Positions 17,764-26,514 of a stretch of 64,000 nt of DNA are shown here, piece after piece. The position numbers and the translations under genes are program-made. The DNA is from Bacteroidales bacterium (GTDB taxonomy: Bacteria > Bacteroidota > Bacteroidia > Bacteroidales > Marinilabiliaceae), in assembly GCA_900766825.1 (NCBI GenBank), contig CAAFWU010000007.1, forward strand, positions 15,719-79,718. Reading direction: 5' to 3'. The notes under the pieces were generated by a model. The model had not been told where the DNA came from, did not search any database, and saw nothing but the letters and a program-made list of their open reading frames with translations. Every line of letters begins with the position of its first letter. Position 1 is the first letter of the stretch.

Positions 17764-19542
17764 ATGAAGATTAGACTCAAGAGTTTGAGCGTCACTGTGC
17801 TGGCGCCAGTAGTAATTTTCATGGTTCTCTCCACCTTCTGCTTCATCATGATCCGCATGGGCGTAAGCTGGGATTTGGGGAACCAGCAAATGGTGTTGCT
17901 GGACAACACCATGCATGGCACCTTTGGCACCATTGCCGAGCGACGTGCTCAGTTGGGCAACGCCATCAAGACCTACGCTGTTGGCCACGAGAGGCTTAGC
18001 ACCGCCATAATGGAACAGAACGAAGAGGCATTGACCAAGGAACTCGACGAGGCTCAACGACTCATGAGTGCCAACGGCTACATACTCACCGATGCTTCGG
18101 GCGACGTTCTCTGCACTTCGTTCAGCAACGTAAACCACTCTGCACTCAGCACTGTTGTGGACCATGTGCTGCAAGAGGGGTCGGCCAGCGCTTGCGGCAA
18201 CTTCTTGACCGACATGATATGCGACTACTCGGCGCAACGTATAATGGACGAGATGGGTCAGCCCGCAGGCGTGCTCATTGTTGTGGGCTTCATTGCCACC
18301 GACCACGCCACCTTGAGCCAGATATCGGAAAAACTCAACTCCGACTTCTTCATCTTTGTTGAGGACAGATGCATCTACTCATCGATCGACAGTTTGGGCA
18401 AGGGCAATAAGAATTTGGTACCCGACCCCGATGCTCGTCGCGCATCGTACGAACTCAAGCAACCTTGGAAGGGTGTGAGCACCATGTTGGGCGAAAAGAA
18501 CTATCTCTGTTCGGTGCCTCTGCTCAGCTTCGATGGCACCACCTTTGGTTTCATCATTCTTCACGTCAAGTCGGATATTACCAAGGGCATTGTGGAAAAC
18601 ATCAATACGGCACTCATATCCATTTTGGCTGTTTTCGTGCTGCTCTTCATCTTCCTCATCTACCGTCTGCGCCTCACCACCATCAAGCCCCTGCTTCGCA
18701 TAGGCAAGGATGTGGAGCGCATAGCCACTGGCGACTTGACCGTGACCATGGACTACAGCAAGACCTGCGACGAGATCGACGAACTGGGCGAGAACATTGA
18801 GCGCATGGCCCAAAGGATACGTTCTGTCATCAAACCAATCCTTGAGACCACATCGGCATTGGGCATTGCCGCCGACCAACTAAACGCAGCCTCGGAGAGC
18901 CTTTCGGACCAAGCCAACCGTCAGGCCGCGTCGCTCGAGGAGATCTCCAGTTCTATGGAGGAGATGGGTGCCAACATCCAGCAGAACACCGACAACTCTG
19001 TGCATACCAGCAAGTTGGCCGACGAGATGAACCAGATGGCCATGGGTTTGAGCAAGGCAGCCAAAACCAGCTACGATGCCATTGGCAGCATAGCCAACAA
19101 CATCAACGACATCAATGACTTGGTGTCCCAGACCAACATATTGGCTCTTAACGCCTCCGTTGAGGCCGCCCGCGCAGGCGAACATGGTCAAGGCTTTGGC
19201 GTTGTGGCCAAAGAGGTAGGACGCCTTGCCGAGCAGACCCACGACACCGCTGAGCACATTGGTCAGACAGCCGAGTCCAGCATCCACGAGGCTGAGGAGG
19301 CCTTTGCCCACGTGCAGCAGCTGACGCCCCGCATCGAGAAGATCACCGCTCTGGTCAAGGAGATTACCACAGCCAGCATAGAGCAGAACTCGGGTGTGTC
19401 TCAAGTGAACAGCGCCATCATGGAGCTCAACCGCTCGACCCAGCAGAATGCAGCTGGTGCCGAAGAGATTGCAGCCAACACCCAGCAGATGCGAGACACA
19501 ATAAACGACGTCATCACTGCCATCTCGGTGTTTAAGGTGTAG
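17764..19542 (+). CDS. Methyl-accepting chemotaxis-type receptor
   Basis: A 592-residue transmembrane receptor. Order: N-terminal membrane helix (~8-30), a periplasmic sensor of about 250 residues that is not recognised with certainty but is Cache-like in size and position, a second helix at ~280-303, a HAMP linker (~303-357, with IATGDLTVTMDYSKTCDEID), and a long coiled-coil signalling domain. The CheA/CheW-binding tip is clear at ~455-492 (QTNILALNASVEAARAGEHG and GFGVVAKEVGRLAEQT). Such receptors normally control a CheA kinase. No che or flagellar gene is in the window, and most host-associated Bacteroidales are non-motile, so the output may be other than swimming. Single gene, ending in a strong terminator. 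Confidence 0.93.
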   Translation: MKIRLKSLSVTVLAPVVIFMVLSTFCFIMIRMGVSWDLGNQQMVLLDNTMHGTFGTIAERRAQLGNAIKTYAVGHERLSTAIMEQNEEALTKELDEAQRLMSANGYILTDASGDVLCTSFSNVNHSALSTVVDHVLQEGSASACGNFLTDMICDYSAQRIMDEMGQPAGVLIVVGFIATDHATLSQISEKLNSDFFIFVEDRCIYSSIDSLGKGNKNLVPDPDARRASYELKQPWKGVSTMLGEKNYLCSVPLLSFDGTTFGFIILHVKSDITKGIVENINTALISILAVFVLLFIFLIYRLRLTTIKPLLRIGKDVERIATGDLTVTMDYSKTCDEIDELGENIERMAQRIRSVIKPILETTSALGIAADQLNAASESLSDQANRQAASLEEISSSMEEMGANIQQNTDNSVHTSKLADEMNQMAMGLSKAAKTSYDAIGSIANNINDINDLVSQTNILALNASVEAARAGEHGQGFGVVAKEVGRLAEQTHDTAEHIGQTAESSIHEAEEAFAHVQQLTPRIEKITALVKEITTASIEQNSGVSQVNSAIMELNRSTQQNAAGAEEIAANTQQMRDTINDVITAISVFKV

Positions 19543-19566
19543 ACCAAAACAACACCCAAAAGTAAA

Positions 19567-19606
19567 AACGCTCCGTCACAAACAGATGTGACGGAGCGTT
19601 TTGCTT
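19567..19606 (+). terminator. Terminator, probably bidirectional
   Basis: AACGCTCCGTCAC (19567-19579) and GTGACGGAGCGTT (19588-19600) form a perfect 13-bp stem with an 8-base loop; T-rich sequence follows and an A-run precedes. It lies between two converging genes and can serve both. Confidence 0.9.
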
Positions 19607-19681
19607 ATTACATGAGATACGATAAATAATCAGTTAGATGAGGTACAGTAAGTATGTTTAGCACAGAAAAGCCTCTGCCTT

Positions 19682-20638
19682 CTACTCCAACATATTCTCC
19701 ACTGTATGAGGGTCCAGATTGAGGGTTTGGGCAATGGCAGCAGCTGGGAGACCTGCATTTGCAAGAGCAAGCACAGCATTGTGAATTGTGTCTGCCTGCT
19801 TTTTCATCTCTTCTTCTCGTTTTTTCATCTCCTGCTTCATCGAAGAGTTCTCAGCCTCAAGAACCTCATTTTTTGCACGATACTCTTCTGTCTTAAGATC
19901 CCAGTACTCAAACTCGGAATAGATTTCATCCTCAATCTCGAGTTTGCGTAGCATAGAGGATTCCGCGGCTCCACGCATCAGCCTATTCGTAAGCGTGCCA
20001 AGATCCTGATCGGTCGTGGGTTCGGGTATGTCAATAATCCTACGGTTCGAGGGACAAATGTTTCTTTGATCGAAAACACTAAGAATTCGCTCCGTGGCGT
20101 TACGAGGCTTTGGCTCAAGACAAGGAATCTGAACAATGATAACATCGTGTGTCACACTACGAATGAACTTGCCTTTGCCCGAGTCTGCAATGGGGTTACC
20201 ATTGAAATCTGTCATCATGCCTCCGCGGCAATATATGATTGGCTCGTTGGACTCGGCAATCTTATGCCCCAAGAGGTAGATGGCCACAATGTGCATTGAT
20301 GTTTCGCCTTCTTGGCAAAGATTGGTTTCGTCGGAATACTGACCTGCAATGTAGCGACGGAAACGCATAAGTTCCGATTTGAGCCACACTTTTTGGAGTT
20401 CTATGCACACATCCTCCTCTTGCCCATTCTCAAGAGCGACCTTGGCAATGTAGTCCAGTCGATAGACATTGAGGTCGTTGACTTTCCCTTTTTCTATTTT
20501 GTCTAAATACTCCTGCGGACGGGGTTCCAATTGAACAACCTGATTTTTTAGAAGTGCGGAGAGCAAAATGCGCGCCGACTTATCGTCCTCCATCAAATAT
20601 TTGAACGAACTGTCGAATATGGGATTCAGGATGTTCAT
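19682..20638 (-). CDS. Rpn-family PD-(D/E)XK nuclease / putative transposase
   Basis: A 318-residue protein with the Rpn-family N-terminus LNPIFDSSFKYLMEDDKSAR, and the nuclease signature RLDYIAKVALENGQEEDVCI with ELQK directly after it: D62, E80, Q82. The C-terminal part is a charged coiled coil (~235-290) followed by LALANAGLPAAAIAQTLNL, which looks like a short helix-turn-helix-like end. This is the subgroup commonly annotated 'PD-(D/E)XK nuclease family transposase' in Bacteroidota, distinct from the KG-repeat member at 3462-4457. It has its own promoter box at 20661-20668 and stands alone between converging and parallel neighbours. Confidence 0.85.
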   Translation of the reverse strand: MNILNPIFDSSFKYLMEDDKSARILLSALLKNQVVQLEPRPQEYLDKIEKGKVNDLNVYRLDYIAKVALENGQEEDVCIELQKVWLKSELMRFRRYIAGQYSDETNLCQEGETSMHIVAIYLLGHKIAESNEPIIYCRGGMMTDFNGNPIADSGKGKFIRSVTHDVIIVQIPCLEPKPRNATERILSVFDQRNICPSNRRIIDIPEPTTDQDLGTLTNRLMRGAAESSMLRKLEIEDEIYSEFEYWDLKTEEYRAKNEVLEAENSSMKQEMKKREEEMKKQADTIHNAVLALANAGLPAAAIAQTLNLDPHTVENMLE

Positions 20639-20660
20639 GTCTCAGTGGCTTTAATTTCCA

Positions 20661-20668
20661 CAAATATA
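20661..20668 (-). promoter_or_regulatory. Promoter -7 box of the second Rpn gene
   Basis: TATATTTG on the minus strand matches TAnnTTTG exactly, 22 bases before the ATG at 20638. Confidence 0.6.
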
Positions 20669-20790
20669 ATCAATTATTCGCTCGAGTGAGGCTGACATAT
20701 GTTAATCCCCCTCATCTCCCAACACACAGAAAACTGCGAATTTTTGGGGAGATGAAGGGGAAACAAAATGTTTTAGTAGACCCAGACGTT

Positions 20791-23700
20791 CTAATCCTCG
20801 ATACCAAAATATCGGGCAAATGGGTGCTGAACGTAAAAGCCGCAGACTGAGGATACGGGCATCATCATCAGGCTGTCGGTGAGGGAGATGCCAATGCGTT
20901 CCTCGACACGGAGGAGGTCGAAGAGCTGAGATTTGTGACTGTGGTCGGGGTCGATGGGGTAGCCAATGGCGGGGCGAATGCCTTCGTAACGACCTTTGAG
21001 GACCTCGTCGGGGGTCAGGTCCTCGTTGGGAGCATAGCCCCAGAGATCTTTGCGAACCTTGATGTGGAGCCACTCCGATAGGGCCTCGACCAAACGGTCG
21101 GCCAGGAACTGAACCATCATGGCACCGTAGTCATCGCCCTGAGCCTGAAGGGCATCGGTATGTTGCTTAAGACCAAGACCTGCGGTGGCGGCAAAGAGAC
21201 CGAGGTAGTCACTGTAGGGCATGGGGGCCACATAGTCCGCCATGCTGAGGGTGGTGCCATCGGACTGAGGTTTGTTCTGCCTACGGAAGTCCAAGAGACA
21301 GATATCGTTTTGGCGGGTGCGGTCGGCAAAGAGGATCACAGTGTCCTCATTGTCCATTTTGTTGGCCCTGTAGAGCCCCACAATGGCATTGGCTTGAGTC
21401 ATGTGCTCGGCCTCCATGCGGTCCAGCCAGTGGTGGGCATCGACAAGAGTTCTAACGGCCTGCTGGGCTTTGTCGGGGTCGGCTTGTGCTGCAATCCAGG
21501 TTTTGAGTTCGGGGCTATCTACCGAGGCGTTGGCACCAGCCTTGGCCACAAGTGGATAGGCATCGGCATAGGCAGCATCGGTCTTCCAGGCCACAAGGAA
21601 CATGCGCCAGTTGATGTAGGGGCGGATATCTGCCAAGGGGACGTCGGTGAATGTGGACACGCCCAGATGAGCAGGTTGGATGTAGGACACGCTGTCCCAA
21701 TTGCGCTTAGGTGCGAGTTCCATGGCTTGCTCTGGGGTGAGACGTGGGGCTTGGGCTGCACTGTTTTGCTGTCGGAGCTGCTCTTGCTCGGCACGCACAC
21801 GGTCTGCAAAGGTGGGGTCGTGGAGGGCGGCATTGAGCAGATAGGCGTTTTGCGAAGCATCCTTAACGTAGATCACGGGGCCGCTGTAGCATGGTGCAAT
21901 CTTTACGGCGGTGTGCAGAGGACTGGTGGTGGCGCCACCAATCATCACGGGCACCTTAAGACCCTTGGCTTCGAGGGCTTTGACCACGGCAATCATCTCA
22001 TCGAGCGAAGGGGTGATAAGGCCACTGAGCCCAACGGCATCGGCTTGGTTGTCTATCACGGCCTGAACAATGACGTCGGTCTCCACCATAACGCCCAAGT
22101 CTATGACGTCGAAGTTGTTGCAGGCCAGCACTACGCTGACAATATTCTTGCCAATGTCATGCACATCGCCCTTCACGGTGGCCATGACCACCTTGCCAGC
22201 CTTGGTGTTTTGCAAACCAGCAGCCTCCTTCTCTTTCTCTATGGTGGGCTGCAAGATCTCCACGGCTCGCTTCATAACACGGGCCGTCTTTACCACCTGA
22301 GGCAGGAACATCTTGCCCTCGCCAAAGAGTTGGCCCACGAAGTTCATGCCATCCATAAGGGGCTTTTCAATAATCTCCAGAGCGCGCGAATACTTGGTCT
22401 GCGCCTCGGCCAGGTCCTCCTCAAGATGGTCGGTAAGTCCCTTTTGCAGAGCATATTGCAGTCTCTGTTCCACGGTGCCTTTGCGCCACTCGTCGTTGTG
22501 GATTTGGGTAGTGGCACCGCCCTTGGTCTGCTTATACTCTTCGGCGGCGGCCAGCATAATATCGGTGGCATCGGGTCGGCGGTTGAGCACCAGATCCTCA
22601 ATTTTGTTGCGGAGCTCGAGAGGTATGGTGTCGTAATCGACCATGCCGCTGGGGTTCACAATGCCCATGTCCATGCCCTTGGCCACAGCGTAGTGGAGGA
22701 AGACGGAGTGAATGCACTCGCGGATGTAGGTGTTGCCACGGAACGAGAAGCTGAGGTTGCTGACGCCGCCGCTTATCTTGGCATAGGGCAGGTTGGCCTT
22801 GATCCACTCCACGGTGCTGATGAAGTCCACGGCATAGTTGTCATGCTCGGCCATACCAGTGGCAATGGCCAAAACGTTGGGGTCGAATATGATGTCGGCG
22901 GGCTCGAAACCCACCTTTTCGGTCAGCAGACGGTAGGCTCGGGAGCATATTTCGATGCGTCGGTCGAATGTTGTGGCCTGCCCCTGTTCGTCGAAGGCCA
23001 TGACCACCACAGCGGCACCGTATCTCTTTATAATAGAGGCTTCGCGCAGAAACTCCTCCTCGCCCTTCTTGAGGCTTATGGAGTTCACAATGGCTTTGCC
23101 TTGCAAGCACTTGAGACCAGCCTCAATGACCTCCCACTTCGACGAGTCGATCATAACGGGCAGTCGGGCCACATCGGGCTCCGAGGCCAAGAGGTTGAGG
23201 AAGGTGGTCATCTCGTGAACGGCGTCGAGCATACCGTCGTCCATGTTCACATCAATAACATCGGCACCGTCCTCGGCTTCGGCACGGGCAATGTCCAGAG
23301 CCTCATCGTACTTCTTTTCGTTGATGAGCCTCAGGAACTTGCGTGAGCCAGCCACGTTGGCTCTTTCGCCCACCTTATAGAAGGGTTTTATGCTTTTGTC
23401 CAGAATCTTCTCGTCCAAGCCGCTGAGGTGCATCACGTGCTCGTAGGGGGCAGGTTTGTGGGCCACATAGTGTTGCTCGAGCCTCTTGGCCATGGCGGCA
23501 ATGTGGGCGGGCGTGGTGCCGCAGCATCCGCCAATGATGTTCACGGTGCCCTCGTCGAGGAAAGCCTGGATGTTCTCGGCCATCATCTCGGGGGTCTCGT
23601 CGTACTCACCAAACTGGTTGGGGAGGCCAGCGTTGGGGTAGGCACTCACATAATATGGGCTCTTGCGACCCACCTCAGTCAAGTAGGGCATCATCTCTTT

Positions 23701-24474
23701 GGCACCAAACGAACAGTTGAGGCCAAAGGAGAGGAGGTCGATGTGGGAAACGGACCATAGGAAGGCGTCGACGGTCTGACCCGAGAGGATGCGTCCGCTC
23801 TTGTCCGCAATGGTGGCAGAGACCATGACGGGGAAGTCTGAGACGCCATACTGCTCCAGCACCTGGTCAATGGCCATGAGAGCCGCCTTGGCGTTGAGGC
23901 CGTCGAATATGGTCTCCACAAGGAAGAGGTCTACGCCCCCAATGAAGAGAGCTTCGGCTTGCTCACGATAGGCACTCACGAGCTCGTCGTAGGTAATGGA
24001 GCGTGCACCGGGGTCGTTGACGTCGGGCGACATACTGGCCGTTTTGTTCGTAGGACCAATGGAGCCGGCCACAAAACGGGGCTTGCTGTCGGTTGAGAAC
24101 TTTAGGGCAATGCGCTTGGCACACTGGGCCGCCTGCTGGTTCATGAAGGGGACGAACTCCTCGGTCTGATAGTCGGCCTGACTGATGCGATTGGCGTTGA
24201 AGCTGTCGGTCTCTATGATGTCGGCACCAGCCTCGAGGTACTCGCGGTGGATGTCTTCGATGACATCGGGTCGGGTGAAGGTGAGAAGGTCGTTATTGCC
24301 CTTGAGAGGACAGGGGTGGTCGGCTCTTAGACCATGGTCGGGGCTGTGAAAGTCCTCCTCCGAGAGGCCTCGTTTCTGAATGAGGCTACCCATGGCACCA
24401 TCCAGAAGCAAGATGCGCTGCTGGAGCAAGGGACGGATGAGTTTATATCGGCTGTCGAATGTATGTGATTGCAT
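20791..24474 (-). CDS. metH: Cobalamin-dependent methionine synthase
   Basis: Transfers methyl from 5-methyltetrahydrofolate to homocysteine through methylcobalamin. All four modules are present in 1227 residues: homocysteine domain with zinc cysteines in LNCSFGAKEM (~250) and GGCCGTTPAH (~317); pterin domain (~360-640, with VIDVNMDDGMLD and PVMIDSSKWEVIEAGLKC); cobalamin domain with the cobalt-binding His in KGDVHDIGKNIVSVVL (~768); and activation domain with RPAIGYPIDPDH (~1170). Full length, no breaks. It starts 27 bases after the MBOAT gene on the same strand, leaving no room for a cobalamin riboswitch directly upstream. It is the last gene of the dnaE-to-metH run. Confidence 0.97.
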   Translation of the reverse strand: MQSHTFDSRYKLIRPLLQQRILLLDGAMGSLIQKRGLSEEDFHSPDHGLRADHPCPLKGNNDLLTFTRPDVIEDIHREYLEAGADIIETDSFNANRISQADYQTEEFVPFMNQQAAQCAKRIALKFSTDSKPRFVAGSIGPTNKTASMSPDVNDPGARSITYDELVSAYREQAEALFIGGVDLFLVETIFDGLNAKAALMAIDQVLEQYGVSDFPVMVSATIADKSGRILSGQTVDAFLWSVSHIDLLSFGLNCSFGAKEMMPYLTEVGRKSPYYVSAYPNAGLPNQFGEYDETPEMMAENIQAFLDEGTVNIIGGCCGTTPAHIAAMAKRLEQHYVAHKPAPYEHVMHLSGLDEKILDKSIKPFYKVGERANVAGSRKFLRLINEKKYDEALDIARAEAEDGADVIDVNMDDGMLDAVHEMTTFLNLLASEPDVARLPVMIDSSKWEVIEAGLKCLQGKAIVNSISLKKGEEEFLREASIIKRYGAAVVVMAFDEQGQATTFDRRIEICSRAYRLLTEKVGFEPADIIFDPNVLAIATGMAEHDNYAVDFISTVEWIKANLPYAKISGGVSNLSFSFRGNTYIRECIHSVFLHYAVAKGMDMGIVNPSGMVDYDTIPLELRNKIEDLVLNRRPDATDIMLAAAEEYKQTKGGATTQIHNDEWRKGTVEQRLQYALQKGLTDHLEEDLAEAQTKYSRALEIIEKPLMDGMNFVGQLFGEGKMFLPQVVKTARVMKRAVEILQPTIEKEKEAAGLQNTKAGKVVMATVKGDVHDIGKNIVSVVLACNNFDVIDLGVMVETDVIVQAVIDNQADAVGLSGLITPSLDEMIAVVKALEAKGLKVPVMIGGATTSPLHTAVKIAPCYSGPVIYVKDASQNAYLLNAALHDPTFADRVRAEQEQLRQQNSAAQAPRLTPEQAMELAPKRNWDSVSYIQPAHLGVSTFTDVPLADIRPYINWRMFLVAWKTDAAYADAYPLVAKAGANASVDSPELKTWIAAQADPDKAQQAVRTLVDAHHWLDRMEAEHMTQANAIVGLYRANKMDNEDTVILFADRTRQNDICLLDFRRQNKPQSDGTTLSMADYVAPMPYSDYLGLFAATAGLGLKQHTDALQAQGDDYGAMMVQFLADRLVEALSEWLHIKVRKDLWGYAPNEDLTPDEVLKGRYEGIRPAIGYPIDPDHSHKSQLFDLLRVEERIGISLTDSLMMMPVSSVCGFYVQHPFARYFGIED

Positions 24475-24501
24475 ATTGAGAGTTTACGGAAAATAGGGGC
24501 T

Positions 24502-26514
24502 TTAGAACTGGAAGTAGATAAACTTCTGTAGGTCGGCCGTTACGAACTGATAGATGACGATGACAATGACCACAGCCACCACCGCCATGAGGGGCAGAGG
24601 CATAAGAGCGAACCGGAGTCTGTAGCGACGCTTAAAACGCTCTGGCAGCCAATGAATTATCATGCCCAAAACAAAAAGAATAAACACAGGAGCGTAGCCC
24701 TGAATGATGGCAGGAATCTGCTGAGTATTCCAAGGCGACCCTATCTGAGCCACCATCTGCGTTGCCGTTTCCCAAGCCACCTGATTGGCCTCGGCGGGGT
24801 CGAGGTTGGAGCCTGCTCGGAAGAAGAGGCGTGTGAATGTTACAAAGACAAAGGTCTGCGTTATGGCCCACGCCCTCTCGAGCCAACTGAGTTGCCAAGG
24901 GGCACGCAGGGCATTGTAGAGACTACGCAGCGCACTGCACAGGGCTATGACGCCCAACCAAACGGCCCCCATTCGCATCACAGGCCATTCCGTTTTCATG
25001 GCCACAATACTCAGCACCACTGTGCCCACCACTGTTATGAGCGCACGCCAATGAATGCCAATGGTTGCCCACGTGCGCCAGATGAGCATGCCCAAGCCAT
25101 TGAGACCGCCCCAGATCATAAAGTTCCAGCTGGCACCGTGCCAGAGACCACCGAGCAGCATGGTGTTCATTCTGTTCACATTGCTGGTTATGCCCTTCTT
25201 CTTCTCGGGGTGTAGGAGCACCTCGATAAGGCACCAGAGAGCAGCGGCAATGACGCCCACAGCCACCCATACGCTGCCCGAGAGCAGAGTGCCCACCACG
25301 GCAATGGTAAAGATGACGGCATAGGTGCCAAAGCTGGCCGTGCGGTTGCCACCCATGGGAATGTAGAGGTAGTCCTGAAGCCACTTGCTGAGCGATATGT
25401 GCCACCGTTTCCAGAAGCCGCCGCAGTTGGTGGCCTTATAGGGCGAGTTGAAGTTGCGAGGCAAGTAGAAGCCCATGAGCATGGCCACGCCTATGGCAAT
25501 GTCGGTGTAGCCCGAGAAGTCGGCATAGACCTGAAGAGAGTAGACAAAGAGAGCCGAGAAGTTCTCGAAACCGCCGTACATGGTGGGGTTGGTAAAGACG
25601 CGGTCGGCAAAGTTAACAGCCAGATAGTCGGCCAGAATAATCTTCTTTGCCAAGCCATTGAGCATCCAGAAAATTGAGATGCCCAGCCATCGGCGAGATA
25701 GGTTATAGGGTTTCTCGATCTGAGCCACAAACTCGTTGGCGCGCACAATAGGCCCCGCCACCAGCTGAGGAAAGAAGCTGACGTAGAAGCCGTAGTTGAG
25801 GATATTGCGCAGAGGCTCAATGCGTCGGCGGAAGATGTCCATAACGTAGCTTATGCACTGGAAGGTGTAGAACGATATGCCCACGGGGAGCCATATGTAG
25901 TCCACACTGAAGCGGTTGCTACTGGTTAGGGCGTTGCCCAGTTCGGCAATGTAATCATGAACAACCAATTGGGTTCCAAAGAGTTGGTTGATCATGTCCA
26001 CAGCCAAATAGGAGTACTTGAAGTAGAAGAGTACCGAGAGGGTGACCAGTATGCCCACGCCCACCCAAAGCTTAGCACGCCGAGGTGCAGGAGCCTTAGG
26101 GTCGAGCCCCTTCACAGCCTTGCCCACCTGCAAGCCAACCACATAGGTGAGCATGGTGGTGATAACGAGCAGCAAGGTGAAGTCGCCCGAGGTCTTATAG
26201 TAGAAAAAAATGCTAACGAAGAAGAGGAAGGCATTGCGCATGAGAATGCGAGTGCGATCCACCCCACCGCTCTTCTTGCGCCCCGAGCCAATGAGAGCCA
26301 GCACAAGCATTACCATGGCCAGAAAGGCCCAGAAGAAGAACTGGGTGAAGAGCAGAGGGTGCTGGTCGTCGAAGGCAAAGACGTTCTGAGCCACGTAGAC
26401 CAAGAGGTCGGCGGCCGAGGGGTCGGCGGCCACGTTTACCGAATCGGCAGTCATGGCACACTGGGCATCGGTCAGGTTGCTCAGCGTGTCAGTGTTCACT
26501 GGTTGTGTCGGCAT
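24502..26514 (-). CDS. MBOAT-family membrane O-acyltransferase
   Basis: AlgI/DltB/PatA-type membrane-bound O-acyltransferase, about 670 residues with more than ten hydrophobic segments. The family core is clear: YKATNCGGFWKRWHISLSKW, then LQDYLYIPMGGNR, and the active-site His region LLGGLWHGASWNFMIWGGLN (~460). An extra N-terminal segment (~55 residues) and a C-terminal membrane portion flank the core. The start at 26514 (MPTQPVNTD) overlaps the end of the preceding SGNH gene by 26 bases, suggesting translational coupling. In known systems an MBOAT passes acyl groups through the membrane and an SGNH protein completes transfer to a polymer such as alginate, peptidoglycan or teichoic acid; here two SGNH genes precede it. 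The target is unknown. Confidence 0.88.
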   Translation of the reverse strand: MPTQPVNTDTLSNLTDAQCAMTADSVNVAADPSAADLLVYVAQNVFAFDDQHPLLFTQFFFWAFLAMVMLVLALIGSGRKKSGGVDRTRILMRNAFLFFVSIFFYYKTSGDFTLLLVITTMLTYVVGLQVGKAVKGLDPKAPAPRRAKLWVGVGILVTLSVLFYFKYSYLAVDMINQLFGTQLVVHDYIAELGNALTSSNRFSVDYIWLPVGISFYTFQCISYVMDIFRRRIEPLRNILNYGFYVSFFPQLVAGPIVRANEFVAQIEKPYNLSRRWLGISIFWMLNGLAKKIILADYLAVNFADRVFTNPTMYGGFENFSALFVYSLQVYADFSGYTDIAIGVAMLMGFYLPRNFNSPYKATNCGGFWKRWHISLSKWLQDYLYIPMGGNRTASFGTYAVIFTIAVVGTLLSGSVWVAVGVIAAALWCLIEVLLHPEKKKGITSNVNRMNTMLLGGLWHGASWNFMIWGGLNGLGMLIWRTWATIGIHWRALITVVGTVVLSIVAMKTEWPVMRMGAVWLGVIALCSALRSLYNALRAPWQLSWLERAWAITQTFVFVTFTRLFFRAGSNLDPAEANQVAWETATQMVAQIGSPWNTQQIPAIIQGYAPVFILFVLGMIIHWLPERFKRRYRLRFALMPLPLMAVVAVVIVIVIYQFVTADLQKFIYFQF

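Noticed and set aside
21160..23346. A 728-codon open frame opposite metH
   Set aside because: It is the antisense shadow of a fully conserved methionine synthase; no domain is recognisable and such shadows recur throughout the GC-richer half of the window.
24475..24501. Cobalamin riboswitch before metH
   Set aside because: Only 27 bases separate metH from the preceding gene, too short for the element.
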